Shown here: piece after piece, positions 35,126-42,867 of the stretch
Numbering within the stretch: the first letter of the stretch is position 1
How the letters are laid out: each line of letters opens with the position of its first letter
DNA from: Mycolicibacterium malmesburyense
Lineage (GTDB): Bacteria; Actinomycetota; Actinomycetes; Mycobacteriales; Mycobacteriaceae
Length of the DNA stretch: 64,000 nt
NCBI RefSeq assembly: GCF_001050015.1
Contig: NZ_CVTB01000221.1
Coordinates: 3,642 to 67,641, forward strand
Reading direction: 5' to 3'
Position numbers and translations under genes: made by a program
Notes under the pieces: generated by a model
What the model saw: the letters and a program-made list of their open reading frames with translations, nothing else
What the model was told of the DNA's origin: nothing
Database searches by the model: none

Positions 35126-36196
35126 ATGACGCGCTGGATCCTGCACGTCGATCTCGACCAGTTCCAGGCCGCTGTCGAGATCCGCCGCAACCCGGAGCTC
35201 GCCGGCCTGCCCATCATCGTCGGCGGCAACGGCGACCCGAACGAGCCCCGCAAGGTGGTCACGTGCGCGTCGTATCCGGCGCGGGCCTTCGGCGTGCGCG
35301 CCGGCATGCCGTTGCGCACCGCCGCCCGTAGATGTCCCGAGGCGACGTTCCTACCACTGGACACCGAGGCCTACGACGAGGCCTCCGCGGAAGTCATGGG
35401 CCTGCTGCGCGATTTCGGACATCCCGTGGAGGTGTGGGGTTGGGACGAGGCGTACGTCGGCGCCGACCTGGACGACTCGCAGAGCCCGTTCGAGTTCGCC
35501 GAACGCATCCGCGAGGTGATCGAAGCGGAAACGAGCCTGACGTGTTCGGTCGGCATCAGCGACAACAAGCAGCGCGCCAAGGTCGCGACCGGCTTCGGCA
35601 AGCCGAGACGCGAACCCGGCGAGGCGGTCGGGGTCTATCGGCTCACCGACGAGAACTGGATGGCCGTGATGGGCGATCGCGACGTCGACGCGCTCTGGGG
35701 CATCGGCCCGAAGACCGCGAAAAAGCTTGCCGCGATGGGCATCAGCACCGTGGCCGACCTGGCAGGCACCGACGCGAACGTGCTCACCGAGACCTTCGGC
35801 CCGACCACGGGGCTGTGGATCCTGCTGCTGGCCAAGGGCGGCGGCGACACCGATGTCAGCGCCGAACCCTGGGTGCCGCGCTCGCGCAGCCACGTCATCA
35901 CCTTTCCGCGCGACCTCACCGAGCGCGACGAGATGGATTCCGCGGTCGTCGATCTTGCGCGGCAGACGCTGACCGAGGTCGTCGGGCAGCGTCGCGTCGT
36001 CACCCGGGTGGCGGTGACGGTGCGCACGAAGACCTTCTATACGAGGACGAAGATCCGCAAGCTGCCCGGCCCTTCGGTGGACGAGGATCTCATCACCCGG
36101 ACGGCTCTCGAGATACTCGGCCGGTTCGAACTCGACCGCCCCGTCCGGCTTCTGGGCGTCCGCCTCGAACTCGCGCCCCCGGAAGGTGGGTACTGA
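35126..36196 (+). CDS. dinP: DNA polymerase IV (DinB2/DinP)
   Basis: Y-family translesion polymerase, 356 aa, orthologous to Rv3056. N-terminal catalytic landmarks: WILHVDLDQFQAAVEIRRNP (first metal Asp), VVTCASYPARAFGVRAGMPL, and VWGWDEAYVGAD for the second acidic pair (where many relatives have SxDEA). Then TCSVGISDNKQRAKVATGFG, the helix-hairpin-helix WGIGPKTAKKLAAMGI and the little-finger domain. The ATG at 35126 gives the same N-terminus as the M. tuberculosis protein and follows the 32-bp repeats; an upstream TTG at 35102 lies inside them. It is 1 nt from the AAA ATPase gene. Confidence 0.95.
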   Translation: MTRWILHVDLDQFQAAVEIRRNPELAGLPIIVGGNGDPNEPRKVVTCASYPARAFGVRAGMPLRTAARRCPEATFLPLDTEAYDEASAEVMGLLRDFGHPVEVWGWDEAYVGADLDDSQSPFEFAERIREVIEAETSLTCSVGISDNKQRAKVATGFGKPRREPGEAVGVYRLTDENWMAVMGDRDVDALWGIGPKTAKKLAAMGISTVADLAGTDANVLTETFGPTTGLWILLLAKGGGDTDVSAEPWVPRSRSHVITFPRDLTERDEMDSAVVDLARQTLTEVVGQRRVVTRVAVTVRTKTFYTRTKIRKLPGPSVDEDLITRTALEILGRFELDRPVRLLGVRLELAPPEGGY

Positions 36197-36197
36197 C

Positions 36198-37388
36198 GTG
36201 CTGCACACCGTCGCCATCCGCGGATACCGCTCGCTGCGCGAGATCGTGCTGCCGCTGGCCCAGCTGACCGTCGTCACCGGCGCGAACGGGACAGGGAAGT
36301 CGTCGCTGTATCGGGCGTTGCGACTGCTGGCCGACTGCGGCCGGGGCGAGGTGATCGGATCGCTGGCCCGCGAGGGCGGACTGGAGTCGGTGTTGTGGGC
36401 GGGGCCCGAGCAGCTCGGCGGCGCCCGCCGTACGGGCCGGGTGGAGGGTACGACGCGCACCGTGCCGGTATCGCTTGAAATGGGCTTCGCAGCAGACGAT
36501 TTCGGCTATCTCGTCGACCTCGGCCTGCCGCAGATGGCTGGCCCGGGCTCGCTGTTCGCCCGCGATCCGGAGATCAAGCGTGAGGCGGTGTTCGTCGGTC
36601 CCGTCATGCGCAACAGCACGACCCTGGTGCGCAGGACCCGCGACTACGTCGAGGCCAGTGCCGAGTCCGGGCGCGGATTCGACAAGGTGACGCAGGCGCT
36701 TCCGGCCTACCGCAGCGTGCTCGCCGAGTTCGCCCATCCCGGCGCGCATCCGGAACTCGCGGCGGTGCGGGACCGGTTGCGCAACTGGCGCTTCTACGAC
36801 GGTTTTCGCGTCGACGCCGCCGCGCCCTCACGACAGCGCACCGTCGGCACCCGCACTCCCGTGCTCTCCGACGACGGCAGCGACCTGGCCGCCGCAATCC
36901 AGACCATCATCGAGGCGGGCCACGACGACCTGCCCCGGGCCATCGCCGACGCCTTCGACGGCGCGACGGTGTCGGTGGCCGTGCACGACGGGCTGTTCGA
37001 CCTGCAGCTGCATCAGCCCGGCATGCTGCGCCCGCTGCGCGCCGCCGAATTGTCCGATGGCACCTTGCGTTTCCTGTTGTGGGCGGCGGCGTTGCTCAGC
37101 CCGCGACCGCCGTCGCTGATGGTGCTCAACGAACCCGAGACGTCCCTGCACCCCGACCTGGTGGGCCCGCTTGCGTCGTTGATCCGCGCCGCGGCCGCAA
37201 CCAGCCAGGTGGTCGTCGTCACCCACTCCAAGGCGCTGCTCAGCCACCTCGACACCGTTCCCGTCGCCGTGGCCACCGAGAGTGAGGCGACCGCGGTGGA
37301 GATCCCGTTGTACAAGGACCTCGGCGAGACCCGCGTCGACGGTCTCGGCATGCTCACCATGCCGCCGTGGGACTGGGGTAAGCGCTAG
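36198..37388 (+). CDS. AAA ATPase (COG4637/RecF-like) coupled to dinP
   Basis: 396-aa ATPase of the SMC/RecF/OLD type. Residues 1-20 hold the family strand TVAIRGYRSLREIVLPLAQL, then Walker A GANGTGKSS. Far C-terminal are the signature LSDGTLRFLLWAAALL, Walker B PSLMVLNEPETSLHPD, and VVVVTHSKALLSHL. No coiled coil is long enough for SMC, and there is no TOPRIM nuclease domain. The GTG at 36198 follows the dinP stop by one base, with GGAAGG upstream, so the two are co-translated. A role in DNA repair or damage tolerance is inferred from that coupling. Confidence 0.87.
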   Translation: MLHTVAIRGYRSLREIVLPLAQLTVVTGANGTGKSSLYRALRLLADCGRGEVIGSLAREGGLESVLWAGPEQLGGARRTGRVEGTTRTVPVSLEMGFAADDFGYLVDLGLPQMAGPGSLFARDPEIKREAVFVGPVMRNSTTLVRRTRDYVEASAESGRGFDKVTQALPAYRSVLAEFAHPGAHPELAAVRDRLRNWRFYDGFRVDAAAPSRQRTVGTRTPVLSDDGSDLAAAIQTIIEAGHDDLPRAIADAFDGATVSVAVHDGLFDLQLHQPGMLRPLRAAELSDGTLRFLLWAAALLSPRPPSLMVLNEPETSLHPDLVGPLASLIRAAAATSQVVVVTHSKALLSHLDTVPVAVATESEATAVEIPLYKDLGETRVDGLGMLTMPPWDWGKR

Positions 37389-38245
37389 CCGCGTCGCGCC
37401 GAGGGCCGTAACGCTTTGGTGAACAACACGTTCGCCTGGCGCATGGCCACGCTGTACGGCCACCACATGGCGCGCTTGAACAGGTACAGCGCCCGGATGT
37501 CGGCCGAGGTGTAGATCAGGAACCGGTTGCGCCGCACGCCCTTGAGGATGCAGTCGGCGGCGTGCTCGGGTGAGATCGCGTGCCCGCTGAATCGGTCGGT
37601 CCACTTCTTCACCCGCGGATCCTCACGGTCGACCCCGGCGATCTGAACCGTCTGCACCAGAGGGGTTTTCACCGCACCCGGCACCACCACCGACACGCCG
37701 ATCCCGTGTCGCGCCAGGTCGAAGCGCAACACCTCCGACATCCCGCGCAGCCCGTACTTGCTCGCGCTGTAGGCCGCGTGCCAGGGCAGCGCGACGAGGC
37801 CCGCCGCCGACGACACGTTGACGATGTGACCGCCCGTACCGGCAGCGACCATCCGCGGCACGAACGCCTCGATGACGTGGATCGGCCCCATCAGGTTGAT
37901 GTCGATCATCGACTTCCAGTGTTGGTGCGTCAGCGTCGAGACGGTGCCCCACGCCGACACCCCCGCGATGTTCATCACGATGTCCATGGCCGGGTGGCGG
38001 GAGTGGATGTCGTCGGCGAACGCAACCACCGCGTCGTAGTCGGAGATGTCCAGTGCGCGGTGCTCGGCCACTTCAGCGCCCAGTGAGCGGGCGTCGACGA
38101 CCGTCTTCTCCAGCCCCTCGGCGTCGCGGTCGGTCAGATAGAGTTCGGCGCCTTCGGCCGCCAACTTCAGCGCGGTCGCGCGGCCGATGCCGCTGGCGGC
38201 CCCGGTCAGAAAGCAACGCTTGTTCGCAAACCCGGTGTGCGCCAT
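37385..38245 (-). CDS. Short-chain dehydrogenase/reductase
   Basis: 286-aa SDR at the Rv3057c position. NAD(P) loop FLTGAASGIGRATALKLA, structural NIAGVSAWG, catalytic Ser in IVNVSSAAGL, and YSASKYGLRG (Tyr and Lys). The C-terminal 60 residues are basic and aromatic (FLIYTSADIRALYLFKRAMW), possibly a membrane-contact tail. Stop codon shared as a CTAG palindrome with the convergent AAA ATPase. It lies 19 nt after the TetR gene on the same strand, so it is in that operon. Substrate unknown, perhaps a lipid or steroid alcohol. Confidence 0.9.
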   Translation of the reverse strand: MAHTGFANKRCFLTGAASGIGRATALKLAAEGAELYLTDRDAEGLEKTVVDARSLGAEVAEHRALDISDYDAVVAFADDIHSRHPAMDIVMNIAGVSAWGTVSTLTHQHWKSMIDINLMGPIHVIEAFVPRMVAAGTGGHIVNVSSAAGLVALPWHAAYSASKYGLRGMSEVLRFDLARHGIGVSVVVPGAVKTPLVQTVQIAGVDREDPRVKKWTDRFSGHAISPEHAADCILKGVRRNRFLIYTSADIRALYLFKRAMWWPYSVAMRQANVLFTKALRPSARRG

Positions 38246-38264
38246 GGCGGTGAGGATACTGGGC

Positions 38265-38906
38265 CTAACCGCTGCCCTGGTCGGACGGCTTCATGTGGCC
38301 CCAGAACGCCGCCACCCACAACCGCTCGAGGGTGTCGACGGCCCGGCGGGGGTCGATGCCGCGACCGACGAACGTGCTGTCGTGCGTCAGCGTCATCGTG
38401 GTCGTCGCGGCCAGCGTCCGCACGAGCGCGGGCAGGTCGTCGGAGATCGGCCGCGCGTCGGCGTCGCTCTCGAGCAGCGTGATCAGCTTGTCGATGATGC
38501 CGTCGTAGAAGTCGTCCATCATCTCGCGGATCTTCGCGTCGGTGTTGCGCGCGACCGCGCACGCGGTGAGGACCGGGTCGTCGTTGGCGTACACCGCCGC
38601 CGCGCTGCCCACCATCCGCTTGGCGAACGTCTCCGGCGTCTCCCCCGGCTCGCGGGGCGCGAAGTGGTGGGTGAGGCTGTCGAGCATCTCGCCGGCCCCG
38701 GAGAGGATCTCGGCGAGCACCGCGTACTTGGAGTCGAAGTAGAAGTAGAACCCGGAGCGGGCGACGCCGGCGCGTTCGCTGATGGCGCTGACCGACAGGT
38801 CGGCGAACCGCTGTTCTTGCACCAGGTCGCGCACGGCGTTGATGATCGCGTCGCGCTGCCGGTCACCGCGGCTGCGACGCGTTTGCGATGCTGGTTGGGC
38901 GCTCAT
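38265..38906 (-). CDS. TetR-family regulator of the cyp136/SDR locus
   Basis: 213-aa regulator at the Rv3058c position. The HTH is AIINAVRDLVQEQRFADLSV then SAISERAGVARSGFYFYFDS (residues about 20-62). The ligand domain contains DPVLTACAVARNTDAKIREM and a final amphipathic helix. It is divergent from cyp136 and followed by the SDR gene. A perfect 18-bp palindrome lies between the divergent starts, so it most likely represses both cyp136 and itself. Confidence 0.92.
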   Translation of the reverse strand: MSAQPASQTRRSRGDRQRDAIINAVRDLVQEQRFADLSVSAISERAGVARSGFYFYFDSKYAVLAEILSGAGEMLDSLTHHFAPREPGETPETFAKRMVGSAAAVYANDDPVLTACAVARNTDAKIREMMDDFYDGIIDKLITLLESDADARPISDDLPALVRTLAATTTMTLTHDSTFVGRGIDPRRAVDTLERLWVAAFWGHMKPSDQGSG

Positions 38907-38942
38907 CGCCTAGACCTTCGCACCGCGACGCGCCATAACAAA

Positions 38943-38960
38943 ACTTGACATGCGTCAAGT
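38943..38960. promoter_or_regulatory. TetR operator overlapping the cyp136 and TetR promoters
   Basis: ACTTGAC (38943-38949) and GTCAAGT (38954-38960) form a perfect palindrome around ATGC. It includes TTGACA on the plus strand (a -35 for cyp136) and TTGACG on the minus strand, 36 nt from the TetR start, so bound repressor would block both promoters. Confidence 0.7.
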
Positions 38961-39023
38961 CTGCCATTCAGGATGGGGATGAGAGTGACAACGGCCACAT
39001 TCCTTTGCACCAGGAGCTTGTGA

Positions 39024-40508
39024 ATGACCGCGACCATCAGTACCACCGACTACCTGCTGGATCAGGCCAAGCGCCGGTTCACACCGTCGTTCAACAACTT
39101 TCCCGGCATGGGAATCGTGGAACGCAAGCTGCTGAACACGGACTTTCCGCAGAAGCCGATGGCCACGCCGCCCGCGGGCAGCGGCCTCAAGCCGGTGATC
39201 GGCGACGCGGGTCTGCCGGTTCTGGGCCACATGATCGAGATGTTCCGCGGCGGACCCGACTATTTGCTGCACGTCTACCGCAAGTACGGGCCGCTGTACT
39301 ACGCGGACTCGCCGGCGCTGCCCGCCGTCGCTGCGCTCGGGCCGGACGCGGCGCAGGCCGTCTACTCCAACCGCAACAAGGACTTCTCCCAGCAGGGCTG
39401 GGTGCCGGTGATCGGTCCGTTCTTCCATCGCGGGCTGATGCTCCTGGACTTCGAGGAGCACATGTTCCACCGCCGGATCATGCAGGAGGCGTTCGTGCGC
39501 TCCCGGCTGGTCGGCTACACCGAGCAGGTCGACAAGGTCGTCTCGCAGGTGATCGCCAACGACTGGGTGCCCAACGACGGCCGCTTCCTGATGTATCCGG
39601 CGATGAAGGAGCTGACCCTCGACATCGCGTCGATGGTGTTCATGGGCCACGAGCCCGGCTCCGACAAGGAGCTGGTCACCAAGGTGAACAAGGCCTTCAC
39701 CACCACCACCCGCGCCGGTAACGCGATCATCCGCACGCCGGTTCCGCCGTTCACCTGGTGGCGCGGCATGCAGGCACGCAAGCTGCTGGAGAACTACTTC
39801 GAGGAACGCGTCCGGGAACGCCGCGGTAAAGAGGGCAACGACCTGCTGACCGTGCTGTGCCACACCGAGGACGAGGACGGCAACAAGTTCTCCGACGAGG
39901 ACATCGTCAACCACATGATCTTCCTGATGATGGCCGCGCACGACACGTCCACCTCGACGGCGACGACCATGATCTACCACCTCGCCAAGCATCCCGAATG
40001 GCAGGACCGCTGCCGCGACGAGTCCGACCGCCTCGGCGACGGACCCGTCGACATCGAGTCGCTGGAGAAGTTGGAGTCGCTGGATCTGGTGATGAACGAG
40101 TCGATCCGCCTGGTCACGCCGGTGCAGTGGGCCATGCGCCAGACCGTCCGCGACACCGAACTGCTGGGGTACTACCTGCCGAAGGGCACGAACGTCATCG
40201 CCTATCCGGGGATGAACCACCGGCTCGAGGAGCTCTACCCCGAGCCGATGAAGTTCGACCCGTTGCGGTTCACCGAGCCGCGCAACGAGCACAAACAGCA
40301 CCGCTACGCGTTCAGTCCGTTCGGCGGCGGCGCGCACAAGTGCATCGGCATGACCTTCGGCCAGCTGGAGGTCAAGACGATCCTGCACCGGCTGTTGCGC
40401 AAGTACCGGCTCGAACTGCCCCGCCCGGACTACACCACCGAGTGGGATTACGGCGGCATGCCGGTGCCCAAGGACGGCATGCACATCGTCCTGCGCCCGC
40501 TGCACTAG
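39024..40508 (+). CDS. cyp136: Cytochrome P450 CYP136
   Basis: 494-aa P450, longer than most bacterial P450s and similar to eukaryote-like CYP136 (Rv3059). I-helix oxygen-binding motif: AAHDTSTSTATTM. ExxR: NESIRL. Heme-binding loop: FSPFGGGAHKCIGMTFG with the axial Cys. The first 60 residues (ILDQAKRR-type basic lead, then PVIGDAGLPVLGHMIEMF) contain the proline-rich P450 entry. Needs ferredoxin/reductase encoded elsewhere. It is under the divergent TetR and its operator. It converges with the LeuA-domain gene, with a hairpin between. Confidence 0.95.
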   Translation: MTATISTTDYLLDQAKRRFTPSFNNFPGMGIVERKLLNTDFPQKPMATPPAGSGLKPVIGDAGLPVLGHMIEMFRGGPDYLLHVYRKYGPLYYADSPALPAVAALGPDAAQAVYSNRNKDFSQQGWVPVIGPFFHRGLMLLDFEEHMFHRRIMQEAFVRSRLVGYTEQVDKVVSQVIANDWVPNDGRFLMYPAMKELTLDIASMVFMGHEPGSDKELVTKVNKAFTTTTRAGNAIIRTPVPPFTWWRGMQARKLLENYFEERVRERRGKEGNDLLTVLCHTEDEDGNKFSDEDIVNHMIFLMMAAHDTSTSTATTMIYHLAKHPEWQDRCRDESDRLGDGPVDIESLEKLESLDLVMNESIRLVTPVQWAMRQTVRDTELLGYYLPKGTNVIAYPGMNHRLEELYPEPMKFDPLRFTEPRNEHKQHRYAFSPFGGGAHKCIGMTFGQLEVKTILHRLLRKYRLELPRPDYTTEWDYGGMPVPKDGMHIVLRPLH

Positions 40509-40518
40509 CACCGGCTGT

Positions 40519-40579
40519 CGCGAAACTGTGTTCCCGCAGCGAAAATTCGAGTGACGGCCTGCTGGAATACAGTTTCGCG
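40519..40579. terminator. Long hairpin between cyp136 and the LeuA-domain gene
   Basis: CGCGAAACTGTGTTCC (40519-40534) pairs with GGAATACAGTTTCGCG (40564-40579), 15 of 16 pairs (the other is G-T). It fills the whole 72-nt convergent gap, 10 nt past the cyp136 stop and touching the other stop. Likely a bidirectional terminator or a dispersed palindrome. Confidence 0.7.
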
Positions 40580-40580
40580 G

Positions 40581-41084
40581 TCAGCACGCGGCCAGTAGCC
40601 GGTTCGCGCACGCGATGACCGCGCTCAGCGCCGACTGCGTCGCGTCCTCGGACAGTCCCATCGCCCATTCCGACTTCAGCCCGTCGGAACCCTGGATGAA
40701 GGTGGCGGTGCGGTCACCGGCGCGCATCTGGTGAAAAGCGGTCATCTCCAACGCGATTCCGCTGTCGTAGAGCATCGAGGTCAACGCGGCGACGGGGCCT
40801 GGCGCGGCGGCCGATGTCGTGCAGATCCGGTCCCCGATCGCGAGCGTCGCCTGATAGTTGCGCGCCTGCGGGCCCAGCCGGGTGGCGGGAATGTCCCTGT
40901 CGACGCAGCTCCAGTTTCCCAGCCTCAAGGGTCCCGACGTCGGCGCGTACTGGGCGAGGAACGTTTCGAAGGACATCGCGTCGGCCTCCTCGCGCAGACC
41001 GCGGGGCGGCGGGGCATCCAGATAGGCCGCGAAAGCCGACGGTGCTGCGCTGGTTGCGGATTCTGTTGCGAAGGAGATGCTCAT
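40581..41084 (-). CDS. Stand-alone LeuA-type regulatory domain protein
   Basis: 167-aa protein without a TIM-barrel. From residue about 50 it matches the pattern of the allosteric domain of alpha-isopropylmalate synthase: NYQATLAIGDRICTTSA, GPVAALTSMLYDSGIALEMT, a strand GDRTATFIQG, then EWAMGLSEDATQSALSAVIA with a terminal helix ANRLLAA. In LeuA this domain binds leucine and feedback-inhibits. The first 50 residues contain APSAFAAYLDAPPPRGLREE, recalling the linker of LeuA. There is no catalytic domain and no leu gene nearby, so it may sense leucine or modulate LeuA in trans. The match is by eye. Confidence 0.7.
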   Translation of the reverse strand: MSISFATESATSAAPSAFAAYLDAPPPRGLREEADAMSFETFLAQYAPTSGPLRLGNWSCVDRDIPATRLGPQARNYQATLAIGDRICTTSAAAPGPVAALTSMLYDSGIALEMTAFHQMRAGDRTATFIQGSDGLKSEWAMGLSEDATQSALSAVIACANRLLAAC

Positions 41085-41375
41085 GTGCCGGTCTTTTCTT
41101 CGAGATGAAGTGACCGACTACGTAGCGACGACCCACAGCGAGGGGTCGGTCAGGATCAGACCCCGCTGCGGGTTGCTACTACGAGTCGCCTCGGCACGCG
41201 TTCGATCGTAGACAACGGCCGAGCCGGCCGCAAAGAGAAAACCGTTCGCAAAGTGTCTGTCACTCCTTCGCGTTCCGGCTGTTGTTCCGCCCACGCCTTT
41301 GACAGGGTGTGTTCCTACTTCTGGTGTCCCGATGACCTGGGGGGATGAGTGCAAGGCGAAGGCACAGGCAACCGG
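41085..41375. other. Divergent intergenic region of about 290 bases
   Basis: Upstream regions of the LeuA-domain gene (minus) and the PAS-ANTAR gene (plus). A hairpin is possible near 41130-41175: GGGGTC faces GACCCC, with further AGCG/CGCT pairing around one bulge. A 78-codon minus frame is open here but has no support as a gene. Confidence 0.5.
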
Positions 41376-42041
41376 ATGACGTCGCCGACAAGCGCCACAA
41401 CGGCGTCCGTCGGCGAACGCGTGGGCTCATTTCGCTACTTCCGCGCGGAGGACCGCTGGCAGTGGTCCGACGCCGTCGCCGAGATGCACGGTTATCCGCC
41501 CGGGCAAGCAGAACCGAGCACCTCGCTGGTGATGTCGCACAAGCATCCCGACGATGCGGCCAGCGTCGCGTTGCTCATCGAGACGGTGACGGGCGAGGGT
41601 CGGCCGTTCAGCAGCCGCCACCGCATCATCGACACGCACGGTCAGGTCCACCCCGTTCTCGTCATCGGGGAACGAATGCGAGACGACGACGGCGAGATCA
41701 TCGGCACCCAGGGCATCTACGTCGATCTGACCGATGTCGACGACACGGGCACCGTCGACGCCGCCGTGGCCGACTTCACCGAGCACCGGGCGATCATCGA
41801 ACAGGCCAAGGGCGTGCTGATGATGACCTACGGCATCACCGCCGAGCGGGCCTTCGACATCCTGGTATGGCGGTCGCAGGAGACCAACATCAAACTGCGC
41901 AGGCTGGCCGCGCAAGTCGTCGACGACTTCACCGGCGAGGTGAAGGTGCCCGACGCGGTTCGCCGGCGGGCCGACCACCTGCTGCTCACCTCGCACCGGC
42001 GGATCAGGTGCCCGGGCGGAGAGCGCAGCAACGCCTGCTGA
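41376..42041 (+). CDS. PAS-ANTAR domain protein
   Basis: 221-aa predicted RNA-binding antiterminator. Residues about 20-120 form a PAS domain (FRYFRAEDRWQWSDAVAEMH, then FSSRHRIIDTHGQVHPVLVI). About 135-195 is an ANTAR domain: HRAIIEQAKGVLMMTYGITA, ERAFDILVWRSQETNIKLRR. ANTAR domains bind paired hexaloop hairpins in mRNA leaders. It may sense a ligand through PAS and control a distant transcript. An upstream GTG at 41349 would add 9 residues; neither start has a strong ribosome-binding site. Confidence 0.85.
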   Translation: MTSPTSATTASVGERVGSFRYFRAEDRWQWSDAVAEMHGYPPGQAEPSTSLVMSHKHPDDAASVALLIETVTGEGRPFSSRHRIIDTHGQVHPVLVIGERMRDDDGEIIGTQGIYVDLTDVDDTGTVDAAVADFTEHRAIIEQAKGVLMMTYGITAERAFDILVWRSQETNIKLRRLAAQVVDDFTGEVKVPDAVRRRADHLLLTSHRRIRCPGGERSNAC

Positions 42042-42117
42042 GGGTGGGTCTCCAGCGACGCACACCACAGCGCCTCGACTCTTCGATCGGCACGGACTGG
42101 CCGTAACGTGAGGCCCG

Positions 42118-42867
42118 ATGACGTGGGCCTTGCTGTTCGCCGCCGGCGTTCTCGGCGGGCTCACCGGCAGCATCGCCGGGCTGGCCTCGGTGGCCACCTA
42201 TCCCGCCCTGCTGCTGTTCGGGTTGCCTCCGGTGACGGCGAACGTGACCAACACCGTGGCATTGGTGTTCAACGGCATCGGGTCGGTATTGGGATCGCGT
42301 CCCGAACTCGAGGGTCAAGGGGTATGGATCCGCCGCACCGTGCCGATCGCGGTGCTCGGCGGTGCGGCCGGGGCCGCGCTGCTGCTCACCACCCCCGCCG
42401 AGGGTTTCGAAAGATCCGTGCCGATTCTGCTGGCCGTCGCTTCGGTCGCGATCCTGCTGCCGCGCAAACCCTCCGGCGAACCCGGAAGCCCGGGCCGTCG
42501 TCGTGCGGCGGTGGTCGTCGAGGCGACCGCGGTGCTGCTGATCTGCGTCTACGGGGGCTATTTCGGGGCGGCGGCCGGAGTGCTGCTTCTCGCGCTGCTC
42601 CTGCGCACCGGGCACGCCTCGCTCGCCGAGGCCAACGCGGGCAAGAACGTCATCCTCGGCGTCGCGAATCTCGTCGCGGCGGTGGTCTTCGCGGTGTGGG
42701 CGCCCGTGCAGTGGGGGGCGATGCTGGTGCTGGGCATGGGCTGCCTGATCGGTTCCCGGCTGGGTCCGGTCGTCGTGCGGCACGCGCCCGCCGGGCCGCT
42801 GCGCGTGGTGATCGGCGCCGCGGGCGTGGCGCTGGCGGTCAAGTTGGCTCTCGACACCTACGCTTAG
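42118..42867 (+). CDS. TSUP family membrane transporter (TauE/SafE)
   Basis: 249-aa integral membrane protein with 7-8 hydrophobic helices. The N-terminus LLFAAGVLGGLTGSIAGLAS and the mid-protein repeat YGGYFGAAAGVLLLALLL carry the G-rich motif of the sulfite-exporter/TauE-SafE family, whose members move sulfite, sulfoacetate or related organic anions. NAGKNVILGVANLVAAVVF is the usual conserved helix. GTGAGG precedes the ATG with 5-nt spacing. It overlaps tail-to-tail with the next gene by 4 bases. Confidence 0.88.
   Translation: MTWALLFAAGVLGGLTGSIAGLASVATYPALLLFGLPPVTANVTNTVALVFNGIGSVLGSRPELEGQGVWIRRTVPIAVLGGAAGAALLLTTPAEGFERSVPILLAVASVAILLPRKPSGEPGSPGRRRAAVVVEATAVLLICVYGGYFGAAAGVLLLALLLRTGHASLAEANAGKNVILGVANLVAAVVFAVWAPVQWGAMLVLGMGCLIGSRLGPVVVRHAPAGPLRVVIGAAGVALAVKLALDTYA

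Noticed and set aside
41118..41354. Minus-strand open frame of 78 codons in the LeuA-domain gene leader
   Set aside because: No ribosome-binding site, no recognisable domain, and it lies in a divergent promoter region; kept only as intergenic.
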